A stretch of 64,000 nt of DNA from assembly GCA_910589125.1 (NCBI GenBank), contig CAJURX010000005.1:1-64000 (forward strand), in the 5' to 3' direction. A program made the position numbers and the translations under genes. The stretch's first letter is position 1. Every line of letters begins with the position of its first letter. Source of the stretch: an uncultured Eggerthellaceae bacterium. Its GTDB lineage: Bacteria > Actinomycetota > Coriobacteriia > Coriobacteriales > Eggerthellaceae. Under the pieces are notes generated by a model, which saw only the letters and a program-made list of their open reading frames with translations, did not search any database and was not told the DNA's origin. Shown here in pieces: positions 9,433 to 18,063 of the stretch.

Positions 9433-10494
9433 CTAGGCCAGCGGATTCGGCTCTGCATCGATCGCGATGCGCCAGATGCTCTTGCCGCCGAAGTCGCATA
9501 CATAGAGATACCCTTCAGCTATGAGCAGGTTGCTCACCAACGGGGATGCCGTCTCGGGCAGGCGGATGGAGGGCATCGGCCAGCCTGCATCGTTGACCAT
9601 GGCCACTTCCTTCGCATTCAGATGCGCCGCATACACGTTGCCCGCAGCATCGGTGAGCACGCCGTCAGGCCCGTGTCCACCAGAGAGCCGCGCGAACACG
9701 TACGGCGTATCCTTGGCATCCGTGTAGCTCTTCGACGGAACGCAGAGGATGGAATTCGTATTGAACTCTGCAACATAGAGGAACATCCCATCGGGTGAGA
9801 TGGTGATGCCATTGGGGTACGCAGCCGTGGAGACGATCTTCTCGATGGCGTAGCTGCCATCACCGTAGTTCACGTAGTAGACGCTTCCCACGTTGTTGAA
9901 GTAATCCGACTGGCCAGGATCAGTGAAGTACGCACCGCCCTTGCCGTCGAGCACCAGGTCGTTCAAGCCAAGGAACTTGGCACCCTCGAACGAATCGACG
10001 ATCTGCTTGTATTCGCCCGTGCTCAGCGTATAGGTGCAAAGCCCCATCGCTCGGTCGCAGAGCAAGATGGTGTCATCATCGATGAACTTCGCGCCATTGG
10101 GCATGGCCTTCTTCTCTGGATCCTCATACACGGTTACGACCTCGCCATCTTCCAGTTTGAAGATGCGTGAGGTGGCCACGTCTATGAACCAGAGCGTGCC
10201 ATCGTGCCAGTTCATGCCCTCGAGGATGCCCGTATCCTCGACGCGAGCCATGAGCTCCCATTCAGCGCTCGGATCGACCGGGCACTTCAAGATCTCGGAC
10301 ATCTGAGGTCCCTGCGCAAGCTTGTCGCCTATCGCGATGCTGCTCGCGGTGGCTGCGCTGCTCCCCGCAGATGACGCTGCTGACGCCTCGCTTGCCGTGC
10401 TGCTGTTGCACCCAGCAAGAGCACCCGTGGCTGCGACGGCTCCGAACGCGACTGCACCCTTCAGGAAGCTCCGACGATCGAACTCTGTGGCCAT
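9433..10494 (-). CDS. Tat-exported SMP-30/gluconolactonase-like lipoprotein
   Basis: The 353-residue product starts MATEFDRRSFLKG, a twin-arginine motif, followed by a hydrophobic stretch and the lipobox LAGC at about residue 28. It should be exported folded and lipid-anchored. After a Ser/Ala-rich linker the body shows beta-propeller strands of the SMP-30/gluconolactonase/strictosidine-synthase type, such as LLCDRAMGLCTY, GGAYFTDPG and AYPNGITISPDG. The substrate is unknown. The start at 10494 is chosen because GGAGGAGG precedes it. An upstream in-frame extension to 10569 lacks a ribosome-binding site and would bury the Tat motif. A hairpin terminator follows the stop. Confidence 0.88.
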   Translation of the reverse strand: MATEFDRRSFLKGAVAFGAVAATGALAGCNSSTASEASAASSAGSSAATASSIAIGDKLAQGPQMSEILKCPVDPSAEWELMARVEDTGILEGMNWHDGTLWFIDVATSRIFKLEDGEVVTVYEDPEKKAMPNGAKFIDDDTILLCDRAMGLCTYTLSTGEYKQIVDSFEGAKFLGLNDLVLDGKGGAYFTDPGQSDYFNNVGSVYYVNYGDGSYAIEKIVSTAAYPNGITISPDGMFLYVAEFNTNSILCVPSKSYTDAKDTPYVFARLSGGHGPDGVLTDAAGNVYAAHLNAKEVAMVNDAGWPMPSIRLPETASPLVSNLLIAEGYLYVCDFGGKSIWRIAIDAEPNPLA

Positions 10495-10739
10495 GCTTTC
10501 CCTCCTCCGTATAGGCTCATCCCCTTTGGGATCGAGGCGAACATACGAGAGGGGCAGAGCATGGTGCAAATTCGATGATCAGGCACGAGCTATGCGCTAT
10601 CGCTTCAAGTAGCGCACGGTGGGGAATGATGCGATTCCAATATGGCACGACCATATGAAACCCGCGCTGCCAGCATCTCTTGGATGATGCCATGTCGTAC
10701 CATGGAAGCCACGGTTCACGCTCCGACGAAGGAGGCGCC

Positions 10740-10916
10740 ATGGCACAACAGCCACAAAAGGGCGACCAGGGCAAAGAGCAGCGGGCACCTGTGGTGCTCT
10801 CGAAGGACGAAGCGCTCTACGCACCGAGCAAGCGAGCGATGACCATCACCATCGTCGCCATCGCCATCGTCGCAGCTTTGGCCATCGCCTCATTCGTGCT
10901 CTTCCCCCTGCCGTAA
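10740..10916 (+). CDS. 58-aa single-pass membrane protein
   Basis: This very small gene encodes MAQQPQKGDQGKEQ, then a charged cytoplasmic segment and one strong membrane helix (TITIVAIAIVAALAIASFVL), ending in PLP. GAAGGAGG seven bases upstream of the ATG makes the start convincing, although the frame is open further upstream. Topology is probably N-in with a bare C-terminus. I recognise no family. It lies divergent from the Tat lipoprotein gene and is followed by hairpins. It could be a small accessory subunit of a membrane complex. Confidence 0.65.
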   Translation: MAQQPQKGDQGKEQRAPVVLSKDEALYAPSKRAMTITIVAIAIVAALAIASFVLFPLP

Positions 10917-10992
10917 GGCTTCCCCCTCACCCTCCCTGAGCGTGTCCCAAGGTAGGGAGCGAGAGCGCAGAGGGGCGCGACCGATGAGCGCG

Positions 10993-11031
10993 GAGCGGTG
11001 GGCGCAGGATGCGAGGATGCGCTCACCGCTC
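10993..11031. terminator. Strong hairpin downstream of the 58-aa gene
   Basis: The arms GAGCGGTGGGCGCA and TGCGCTCACCGCTC pair over 14 positions (one G-U) around an 11-nt loop. No T-run follows, so it is either an intrinsic terminator of poor type or an mRNA-end stabilising hairpin between convergent genes. Confidence 0.45.
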
Positions 11032-11058
11032 GAAGTTGAGGCCGATTCAGCAGGGCCA

Positions 11059-11089
11059 GAAGCCCATGATATGCCTCATCATGGGTTTC
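11059..11089. terminator. Second hairpin between convergent genes
   Basis: The arms GAAGCCCATGAT and ATCATGGGTTTC pair over 12 positions with one wobble and a 7-nt loop. It lies between the end of the 58-aa gene and the end of the dehydrogenase gene and may serve either. A G9 tract follows at 11112-11120. Confidence 0.4.
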
Positions 11090-11184
11090 GCCAGCCCGAT
11101 GCCAAGGCCGAGGGGGGGGGAGCTGCCGAGCGCAACAGGGACGGATCGAAAGCGGGACGATATCCTACGTCCCCGTTGTCCGTT

Positions 11185-11985
11185 CTACGGACGCTGGCCC
11201 ATGCCGCCCTCCAATGTGAGGGTCTCACCGCTCATGAACTTGAAGTCCGGATGCGCCAGCTGCACGACCACGCGCCCGATCTCCGTCTCCACATTGCCAT
11301 AGTGACCCATGGGAGGCATGTGCACGTTCGCCTCGAAGGCATCCGGATATTGCTCCTGGAAGTTCTCCAGAGCAGCCGTCCACGCAAGCGGGCAGACCAC
11401 GTTCACGTTGATGCCGTCCGGTCCCCATTCGGTGGCGGCCACGCGCGTCATGCCACGGATGCCCTCCTTGGCCGCCGCATAGGCGCTCTGCCCGAAGTTG
11501 CCGAACAGGCCCGCACCGGACGCGAAGTTGATGACGGAGCCCTTCGTCTCCTTCAGATGCGGGTAGCATGCCTGCATGTAATAGAAGGTAGCATAGAGAC
11601 CGGAGTAGATGGCGAGGTCGAACTGATCGGTCGTATGGTCTGCGAGCGTGACGCCGGACGCAGATGCCTGCGCATTGTTCACGAGCACGTCGATGCGCCC
11701 GAACTCCGCGATCGCCTTGTCCACCACGTTCTGCACGACGGCCTGATTATCCGCGTCTTTGCTGACATCAGCCTGCACGGGGAGCACCTTGATGCCGTAT
11801 TCGGACTCCAGCTCAGCCTTGGCCTTCTCCAGCTTGGTGACGTTGCGACCGGTGATGACCAGGTTCGCGCCCTCCTTGGCGAATGCGATGGCGATGCCGT
11901 ACCCGATGGCACCCGGCGCCCCATCTTTCAGCAACGCCTGCCCAGCACCTGTGATCAACGTCGTCTTTCCAGTCAGGAATCCCAT
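11185..11985 (-). CDS. Short-chain dehydrogenase/reductase (SDR)
   Basis: The 266-residue Rossmann enzyme begins MGFLTGKTTLITGAG. Its glycine-rich cofactor loop is extended (TGAGQALLKDGAPGAIGYG), longer than the classical TGxxxGxG. Later come the NNAQ motif (LVNNAQASASG), the catalytic serine region (INFASGAG) and YAAAK, the catalytic Tyr-x-x-x-Lys. The C-terminal SGETLTLEGGMG is typical of SDRs. It should use NAD(P)H on an unknown carbonyl or alcohol. GGGAG upstream supports the start. It is divergent from the ThrE-like pair, without further functional context. Confidence 0.9.
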   Translation of the reverse strand: MGFLTGKTTLITGAGQALLKDGAPGAIGYGIAIAFAKEGANLVITGRNVTKLEKAKAELESEYGIKVLPVQADVSKDADNQAVVQNVVDKAIAEFGRIDVLVNNAQASASGVTLADHTTDQFDLAIYSGLYATFYYMQACYPHLKETKGSVINFASGAGLFGNFGQSAYAAAKEGIRGMTRVAATEWGPDGINVNVVCPLAWTAALENFQEQYPDAFEANVHMPPMGHYGNVETEIGRVVVQLAHPDFKFMSGETLTLEGGMGQRP

Positions 11986-12119
11986 GTATGCTCCCTTTCG
12001 AATATCCTTCGCTCATCCGATACTATGGATCCAAGCAATGATATTCCACGCCGTGTGCGCACAGGCTGCGCCATGAGGGCTTTTACGGCAGTGAACCGAA
12101 GAGGAGGGAGCGACGGCAC

Positions 12120-12965
12120 ATGAGCGAGCGATCAGCGTGCGACCCGCGCTCTCCCCTCCCGATCTGCGCTGAAGCAGACGCGCGATTCCCCATGGACGCA
12201 TCTGCTCCCCTTGCCCTGGAAGCGCTGCCCGCGATGCTCGATATCGGGGAGGCCATGCTGAGGTCAGGGGCCGATGTGCATCTGATCGAAGAGGAGCTCA
12301 TGCGCATGGGACGCGCCTACGGCGCGCACAAGATGAACGTCTTGGTGATAACGGCCACGATCATCGTCACCATGACGCTGCCAGGAGGCTACGAGCATAC
12401 CCTCACGCGCCGCATCATGGGCGATGCATCCATCGACTTCCACAAGGTGGAGATGCTCTCGGACCTGTGCAGAGCGGCCGTGGAAGAGCAGCTGGCACCT
12501 GATGCCATACAGGAGCGCCTGGCTGCCATCAACCGCCACGCCATCGGCGGTGTGGCGCTCTTCGCAGGCGGCGTCCTCTCAGCAGGGGCCTTCGCCATGT
12601 TCTTCGGAGGGTCGCTCTTGGACGGGATCGTCTCAGCCGCCTTCGCGGTGCTGATCTGCCTCTCCATCCGCTATGTGCGGCCGTGGACCCCCAACACCAT
12701 CATCTTCAACTTCGCGAACTCGTTCCTCTGCGGGTTGGGCATCATGGCAGTAGCGAGCACCCTGGGCACGATATCCACGGACATGGTCATGATCGGGGAC
12801 ATCATGCTCCTGATCCCAGGCGTTGCCATGACCAACGCCACGCGCGACATGCTCTCCGGCGACACGATATCGGGCGTGATGCGATTCGTGGAGAGCCTTC
12901 TGTGGGCTGTGGCCCTGGCGCTCGGGTTCATGGCGGCCATCTGGATCGCGCAGATGGCGTGGTGA
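12120..12965 (+). CDS. ThrE-type threonine/serine exporter, N-terminal (DUF1212) subunit
   Basis: This 281-residue protein has a soluble amphipathic N-terminal part (LDIGEAMLRSGADVHLIEE, then a cytoplasmic TATIIVTMTLPGG segment) and about five membrane helices from residue 140. This is the DUF1212/ThrE N-half, in which the conserved early Glu/Arg segment is thought to act in transport. Corynebacterial ThrE is a single chain. Here the C-half is a separate gene that starts inside this stop codon, so the two are translationally coupled and probably form one complex exporting Thr/Ser or small dicarboxylates. GAGGAGGGAG precedes the ATG. Confidence 0.88.
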   Translation: MSERSACDPRSPLPICAEADARFPMDASAPLALEALPAMLDIGEAMLRSGADVHLIEEELMRMGRAYGAHKMNVLVITATIIVTMTLPGGYEHTLTRRIMGDASIDFHKVEMLSDLCRAAVEEQLAPDAIQERLAAINRHAIGGVALFAGGVLSAGAFAMFFGGSLLDGIVSAAFAVLICLSIRYVRPWTPNTIIFNFANSFLCGLGIMAVASTLGTISTDMVMIGDIMLLIPGVAMTNATRDMLSGDTISGVMRFVESLLWAVALALGFMAAIWIAQMAW

Positions 12966-13438
12966 TGAGCATGGACGCCTACGCCATCATCCAGCTCATC
13001 ACATCCTTCTTGGGAGCGCTCGGGTTCGCGCTGTTCTTCGATGTGAATCCGCGACGCATCCCCGTAGCCTCGCTGGGCGGCTTGCTCACCTGGGCCATCT
13101 ATTGGGCGCTCTACCAGGTGACAGGGCACATCTTCGTGCCGTGCATCATCGCCTCCACGTTCGCGGCGGCCTATGCCGAGATAGCGGCGCGCGCGTGCCG
13201 CGTCCCCACCACCGTGTTCTTCATCATCGCCGTGATCCCCCTGGTCCCAGGACGGGGACTGTTCTACACGATGTCGGCGGTGGTGAATGCGGATTGGGCA
13301 TCGTTCGCCCTGAATGGATCAGCCACGCTCCAGTTCGCGGCGGGGATAGCAGGCGGCATCTGCATCGTCACCGCCTGCGTCCAGACATGGAAGTACGGTC
13401 GCGCGAAGCTCGCACGCCTGCGCTCGAGGTCATCGTGA
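12965..13438 (+). CDS. ThrE-type exporter, C-terminal (DUF3815) subunit
   Basis: The 157-residue protein begins MSMDAYAIIQLITSF and contains about four or five membrane helices, with the typical IAVIPLVPGRGLFYTM segment (ThrE C-half, DUF3815). Its ATG overlaps the preceding stop (ATGA arrangement), which decides the start although the frame is open further upstream. It should pair with the upstream subunit to make a complete exporter. Split pairs like this are common, so the split itself is not unusual. Confidence 0.88.
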   Translation: MSMDAYAIIQLITSFLGALGFALFFDVNPRRIPVASLGGLLTWAIYWALYQVTGHIFVPCIIASTFAAAYAEIAARACRVPTTVFFIIAVIPLVPGRGLFYTMSAVVNADWASFALNGSATLQFAAGIAGGICIVTACVQTWKYGRAKLARLRSRSS

Positions 13439-13441
13439 TCG

Positions 13442-13458
13442 AAGGGCGAGGCGCCCTT
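13442..13458. terminator. Bidirectional hairpin between convergent genes
   Basis: The arms AAGGGCG and CGCCCTT with a 3-nt loop occupy the 23-base gap between the ThrE C-subunit stop and the ATP-grasp stop. Flanking T/A runs are short, so it is a compact shared terminator at best. Confidence 0.5.
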
Positions 13459-13461
13459 TCG

Positions 13462-14604
13462 TCAGCTCAGGTAATCCGCCAGATCCGCCGTGAGGACGAA
13501 GGCGCGCTCGCTCTCGTCATCCACCGGTGTCCGCAGGAACAGGAATCCGTAGCTCCCGGTCTTGTCCACGTCATAGCGGACCATCTCCAGCACATCTGAG
13601 AACTGCGCCTCGAAGCGATCGTAGTCGAATGCGCCAACGCCCGCGCGCCCCAGAAGCGACATGGAATACACATCCTCGGGATGCGCCTTGTACACCTCTC
13701 GCAAGTCGAGCGGGATGTCCTCGAGATAGAGCTCATAGGTGCGATACCCGCACCCGTAGTAGGCCATATCCGTGCCACCGAGCCCCGCGAATCTGAGCGG
13801 GTTGAATTCGATCGGGATGATCCCGCTCTCCGTTCTGCGCAGCTCCACATGCACGCAGAAGCCACGAGCGCCCACGATGCCGTTCACGTCAGCAAGCCAT
13901 CCCTCGAGCTCTGAGAAGGTCTCATCCACCACCTGCTTGCTGGACTGATACAACCGGTCGCTCGTATCCTCCGCGCTGGCGAAGTCATGGCGCCAGATGT
14001 TGAGGATGTGCGGGTCTCCCACTTCGTCATAGTAGGCGTCGACTGCGTATTCGGGACCTTCGATGTAGCCTTCGATCAGATACTCATCTGAGTCCACCAC
14101 GCTCTCGGGGTACATCGCATGCCACGTACCCTCCTCGCGTGCGATGTCCGCCAGCGCCTCATCCCATGCTCGCTGGCTATCCACCACGTACACGCCCATG
14201 GAGCAGAAGCCCACATTCGGCTTGAGCACCACCGGAAGCGGAAGCGATGCCGCATCGACCGCTTCCAGCTCATCGCGGCGCAGGCGCTTGAAGTAGAATC
14301 CGTCGCTCAAGGCGCTCAGGCGCTCGCGCATCAGGCCCTTGTCCTTGAACAGCGTGATGGCTCCCTTGAGCCCCTCGTTCGAGGAGTTATCCAAGATCCA
14401 CGCGAGAGCGTTCTCGGTGCACGTATAGATGCGCTCGCCCGCATCCGCACGGCGAGCAGCCTCCCCATCATCGATCAGGCGCAAGCGCGCCTTGCCGCTG
14501 CTGACCACCTCTTCGGCGAATGCATTGGCAAGGACGGGATGCTGGCTGCCCTCGAGCCACGCGAGGAGCGGTTCGGAAGCGAAGGGTTCGTCGAGGATGA
14601 CCAC
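13462..14604 (-). CDS. ATP-grasp ligase of unknown substrate
   Basis: This 380-residue protein shows the ATP-grasp fold. Nucleotide-binding strands include VVLKPNVGFCSMGVYVV, then YLIEGYIEGPEYAVDAYY, and a metal-binding PIEFNPLRFAGLGG near residue 280. Such enzymes join a carboxylate to an amine or thiol through an acyl-phosphate. Nothing visible gives the substrate. It starts with GTG, four bases after the glutaredoxin stop, with GGGTAGGGAC as ribosome-binding region. It is the last gene of the pntA-pntB-glutaredoxin operon, which suggests a redox or thiol-related ligation. That is inference. It could equally be a peptide or amino-acid ligase. Confidence 0.82.
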   Translation of the reverse strand: MVILDEPFASEPLLAWLEGSQHPVLANAFAEEVVSSGKARLRLIDDGEAARRADAGERIYTCTENALAWILDNSSNEGLKGAITLFKDKGLMRERLSALSDGFYFKRLRRDELEAVDAASLPLPVVLKPNVGFCSMGVYVVDSQRAWDEALADIAREEGTWHAMYPESVVDSDEYLIEGYIEGPEYAVDAYYDEVGDPHILNIWRHDFASAEDTSDRLYQSSKQVVDETFSELEGWLADVNGIVGARGFCVHVELRRTESGIIPIEFNPLRFAGLGGTDMAYYGCGYRTYELYLEDIPLDLREVYKAHPEDVYSMSLLGRAGVGAFDYDRFEAQFSDVLEMVRYDVDKTGSYGFLFLRTPVDDESERAFVLTADLADYLS

Positions 14605-14608
14605 GTCC

Positions 14609-14866
14609 CTACCCTACCTCTTCGGCAGCCACGAGGCCGTGCAGGTATTCGATGATGTCAGCGGATTCGTACAGGGGGCTGCCGCTGATGACGAGGCAGG
14701 GCACCTGGCGCTTCCCACCGATGCTGATGAGCTCATCAGCGACGCCCGGCTCCCGCGTATCCTTCATCTCGCACGCGATATCCTGCTCCTGCATGTACGC
14801 CAAGACCTTCACGCAATAGGGGCAGGTGGGCTTGTAATACAACGTCAGATCCTCAAGATAAGCCAC
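14609..14866 (-). CDS. Glutaredoxin-like thiol-disulfide protein
   Basis: The 85-residue thioredoxin-fold protein carries the dithiol motif CPYC near residue 14 (LTLYYKPTCPYC), the cis-proline region QVPCLVI and a C-terminal helix with DIIEYL. These are glutaredoxin features, with an extra cysteine beside the cis-Pro. It probably reduces disulfides or thiol conjugates in the cytoplasm. The GTG start is set by GGGAGG five bases upstream. It sits 17 bases after pntB and 4 bases before the ATP-grasp gene, so all four are co-transcribed. Its electron donor is not apparent. The NADPH made by PntAB is an obvious indirect source. Confidence 0.87.
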   Translation of the reverse strand: MAYLEDLTLYYKPTCPYCVKVLAYMQEQDIACEMKDTREPGVADELISIGGKRQVPCLVISGSPLYESADIIEYLHGLVAAEEVG

Positions 14867-14883
14867 GATGGCCTCCCTTCCGC

Positions 14884-16356
14884 TCACAGAGCAGCTACGA
14901 TGGCGTCCACTGAATCCTTCGCATCTCCCAAGAGCATATCCGTATTCTCGTTGAAGAACAACGGGTTCTGCACGCCAGCATAGCCCGCATTGCCCATGCT
15001 CCGCTTGAACACGATGACGCGTCCCGCATCCCACACGCGCAGGACAGGCATGCCTGCGATGGGAGAGTCGGGCTCTGTCTCGGCTGAGGGGTTGACGGTA
15101 TCATTCGCGCCGATGACGAGCACCGTGTCCACATCCCCGAAGTCATCGTTCACGTCATCCATATCCAGCACGCTCTCATAGGGCACCTTCGCCTCAGCCA
15201 AGAGCACGTTCATGTGCCCTGGCATGCGACCTGCGACCGGATGCACAGCGAAGGCCACCTCGACGCCCGCGCTCTGCAAGCGACGCGTGAGCTCTGCCAC
15301 GGGGAACTGCGCCTGCGCCACAGCCATGCCGTATCCGGGCGTGATGATGACGCGCTTGGATCCCTTGAGCGCCTCAGCCACATCCTCGGGCGTGACCTCG
15401 GTGTATTCGCCGACCTCAGCCGCATCCCCGCTGCCGCTCGCCGCCTTCGGAGCATCACCACCGAAGCCGCCGAGGATCACGGAGACGAATGAGCGATTCA
15501 TCCCTTGGCACATGATGTAGGAGAGATACGCGCCCGAGGAGCCCACGAGCGCGCCTGTGATGATGAGCAGGTCGTTGCCCAGCGTGAAGCCGGCCATGGC
15601 AGCAGCCCAGCCCGAATAGGAATTCAGCATGGACACCACCACGGGCATGTCCCCGCCCCCGATGGCGAGCACCAGATGCGCACCCAAGATGAGGGAGATG
15701 ACCGTGAGGATGGCAAGGGGCACGATGCCCTCATCCACGCCGCGCGACATGACCAAGCACCCGATGAGGACCAGGCATGCGATGACCATGACGGCATTGA
15801 TGGCGTTGCGCCCCGGGAGCATGAGCGGGCGCCCGGATATCCGAGCAGAGAGCTTCAGGTACGCGACCACTGACCCGGTCAGCGTGACCGCGCCGATGAA
15901 CACGGCGAGGCCGACCTCTCCCATGTGGAACGCGCTCTCCGCTCCCAGCGCGCCCGGCTCTACCAAGAACGAGTTGTAGCCCACGAGCACGGCAGCTGCG
16001 CCCACGAATGAATGCAGCATGGCCACGAGCTCGGGCATGCCCGTCATCTTCACCTTGAGCGCGCGCCAAACGCCTATGGCCGCGCCCACGGCGATGGCTG
16101 CGACCAGGAGCCCCACCGTGGTGACAGCCGCCACCTCCGTCTGGAACACGGCCACGATGATGGTGGCCACCAGCGCGACCGCCATGCCGATGACGCCCAT
16201 GATGTTGCCGCGCCGCGCCGTCTTCTGCTGGGAGAGCCCCGCGAGCGCCAAGATGAACAGCACGGCCGCCAGGATGTATGCAAGCGACTGGAAACGGAAG
16301 ATGCCCTCGTAGATGCCAGAGAGGTATCCCACCTCGTAGACGATCGTCTGCGCCAT
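14884..16356 (-). CDS. pntB: NAD(P) transhydrogenase, beta subunit
   Basis: The 490-residue protein has about nine N-terminal membrane helices, then the NADP-binding domain III, with VIITPGYGMAVAQAQ, VHPVAGRMPGHMNVLLAEA, DVDTVLVIGANDTVNP and the C-terminal VFKRSMGNAGYAGVQNPLF. With PntA it couples proton entry to hydride transfer from NADH to NADP+. The ATG at 16356 overlaps the pntA stop (TGATG). A GTG one codon earlier is also possible. It is slightly longer than the E. coli subunit (462 aa). Confidence 0.96.
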   Translation of the reverse strand: MAQTIVYEVGYLSGIYEGIFRFQSLAYILAAVLFILALAGLSQQKTARRGNIMGVIGMAVALVATIIVAVFQTEVAAVTTVGLLVAAIAVGAAIGVWRALKVKMTGMPELVAMLHSFVGAAAVLVGYNSFLVEPGALGAESAFHMGEVGLAVFIGAVTLTGSVVAYLKLSARISGRPLMLPGRNAINAVMVIACLVLIGCLVMSRGVDEGIVPLAILTVISLILGAHLVLAIGGGDMPVVVSMLNSYSGWAAAMAGFTLGNDLLIITGALVGSSGAYLSYIMCQGMNRSFVSVILGGFGGDAPKAASGSGDAAEVGEYTEVTPEDVAEALKGSKRVIITPGYGMAVAQAQFPVAELTRRLQSAGVEVAFAVHPVAGRMPGHMNVLLAEAKVPYESVLDMDDVNDDFGDVDTVLVIGANDTVNPSAETEPDSPIAGMPVLRVWDAGRVIVFKRSMGNAGYAGVQNPLFFNENTDMLLGDAKDSVDAIVAAL

Positions 16357-17903
16357 CACTTATCAGAGCTCCTTGCGAACATGGCGAGCATCCTGTTCGT
16401 CACGAGGAAGCCGCCGAATATGTTGATCGACGCGATGGCGATGGCTACGGCTGCGAGCACCGTGACCACGGGGTCTGCGCTGCCTATCTGGAGCACCGCT
16501 CCCACGATGATGATGCCGGATATGGCATTGGTCACGGACATGAGCGGCGTGTGCAGCGTGTGCGTCACGTTCGTGATCACGTAGAAGCCGACCACCACCG
16601 CCAAGGCGAACACGATGAAGTGCGATTGCATGGACTCCGGTGCCAGCAAGATCAAGGCCACGGCAAGCACGCCCAGAAGCGCCTTCCACCACAGCCCGCG
16701 CAGCATGCCGGCCTCAGCGGACGGCGCCTGCGCCTCTGCAGGCTGCACCTTCGCAGGAGCTGCAGCCTGGGGCTTGGCGGACACGCTCACCGGCGGGGGC
16801 GGCCACATGATGCTCCCATCCAGCGTGACCGTCATGGCGCGGATGACCTCGTCATCCTCATCCAAGACGCACATGCCATCCTTGCCCGGCGTCAAGAGCT
16901 TGAAGAGATTGACGACGTTCTGTCCGAATAGCTGGGATGCTTGGGTGGGCAGCTTGTTGGGCAGGTTGCGATACCCGATGATGGTCACGTTGTTGTCGGT
17001 CCGCACCACTTCATCAGGGATGGTGAGCGCAGTGTTGGAACCCTGTTCGGATGCACCCAGATCGACGATGACCGAGCCCGGCTTCATGTGCCTGATGGCC
17101 TCTTCGGTGAGCAAGAGCGGGCTTGGGCGTCCCGGGATCTGCGCCGTGGTGATGACCACATCGTTCAGGCGTGCCTGCTCCGCATAGACCTGCTGGACGC
17201 GTGCCTGCTCATCATCTCCCATCGCCTTCGCATAGCCGTCGCTGGATTCCTGGCGAACGGGTATCTCTATGAAGGTGCCTCCGAGGGATTCCACCTGATC
17301 GGCCACCTCGGGACGCACGTCGGTCGCGGACACCTCCGCCCCCATGGAGTTCGCCGTTCCAATGGCCGCCAAGCCCGACACGCCCACGCCGATGATGTAG
17401 ACCTTGGCAGGCGGAACCTTGCCCGCAGCTGTCATCTGACCGCCGAACAGGCGACCGAGCTCGTTCGCTGCCTCGATCACGGCCTTGTAACCGGAGAGGT
17501 TCGCCATGGAGGAGCGCACGTCCAGCGGCTGCGCGCGCGAGATGCGCGGGGCCGCATCCATGGCGAGCGCCGTGATGCCCCGCGCTGACAGCGCCTCAGC
17601 CAGCTCCGCATGCGACTCCATCCTCATGCGGCAGATGAGCGTGGCTCCCGGCTGCAAGAGGTCGAGCTCAGCATCGGTGGGGATGTCGATGCAGACGACG
17701 ATCTCCTGGCCCCACGCCTCTTCAGCAGGCACGATCTGGGCACCAGCCACCACGTATTCCGAATCCGGATATGCAGCCAACGCGCCAGCACCCGCCTGCA
17801 CGCAGACCTCATACCCCATCTTGATCAGCTTCTTGGCTGAATCCGGAGTAATGGCGACGCGGGTCTCTCCGACCCTCGCCTCCTTGGGTACTCCTATTCG
17901 CAT
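16356..17903 (-). CDS. pntA: NAD(P) transhydrogenase, fused alpha subunit
   Basis: The 515-residue protein begins MRIGVPKEARVGETRVAITP, the AlaDH/PNT signature. The NAD-binding Rossmann region follows (VYIIGVGVSGLAAIGTANSMGA), then RQESSDGYAKAM and the exposed-loop region. After an Ala/Pro/Gln-rich linker come about four membrane helices (from about residue 400), so the alpha1 and alpha2 parts are one chain, as in E. coli PntA. It is first in the operon with pntB, glutaredoxin and the ATP-grasp ligase. I chose the third in-frame ATG because GAGGGG lies at the right distance and the family starts at MRIGVPKE. The operon is divergent from the thioesterase gene. Confidence 0.95.
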   Translation of the reverse strand: MRIGVPKEARVGETRVAITPDSAKKLIKMGYEVCVQAGAGALAAYPDSEYVVAGAQIVPAEEAWGQEIVVCIDIPTDAELDLLQPGATLICRMRMESHAELAEALSARGITALAMDAAPRISRAQPLDVRSSMANLSGYKAVIEAANELGRLFGGQMTAAGKVPPAKVYIIGVGVSGLAAIGTANSMGAEVSATDVRPEVADQVESLGGTFIEIPVRQESSDGYAKAMGDDEQARVQQVYAEQARLNDVVITTAQIPGRPSPLLLTEEAIRHMKPGSVIVDLGASEQGSNTALTIPDEVVRTDNNVTIIGYRNLPNKLPTQASQLFGQNVVNLFKLLTPGKDGMCVLDEDDEVIRAMTVTLDGSIMWPPPPVSVSAKPQAAAPAKVQPAEAQAPSAEAGMLRGLWWKALLGVLAVALILLAPESMQSHFIVFALAVVVGFYVITNVTHTLHTPLMSVTNAISGIIIVGAVLQIGSADPVVTVLAAVAIAIASINIFGGFLVTNRMLAMFARSSDK

Positions 17904-18008
17904 GTCATCACCCCTCATATGGGTCCCGCCGCGCACGGCAGCTCCATCCATCCCGCTCGGGAACACGATTCTTGCATATCGTCAACCATATCCCAAAGAG
18001 GGGTGCAT

Positions 18009-18037
18009 GTTCGGCAACGATATGTAAGCTTTATAAT
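18009..18037 (+). promoter_or_regulatory. Probable promoter of the thioesterase operon
   Basis: A perfect -10 TATAAT at 18032-18037 lies 26 bases before the ATG. The -35 region 17 bases upstream (GTTCGG, or TTCGGC with one base less spacing) matches poorly. The intergenic region is shared with divergent pntA. Confidence 0.5.
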
Positions 18038-18063
18038 CATGAAACTTGGAACGAGGAGGACTC

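Noticed and set aside
11112..11120. G9 homopolymer as a phase-variation switch
   Set aside because: It lies in a non-coding gap between convergent genes. The C9 tract at 35806 is also outside genes.
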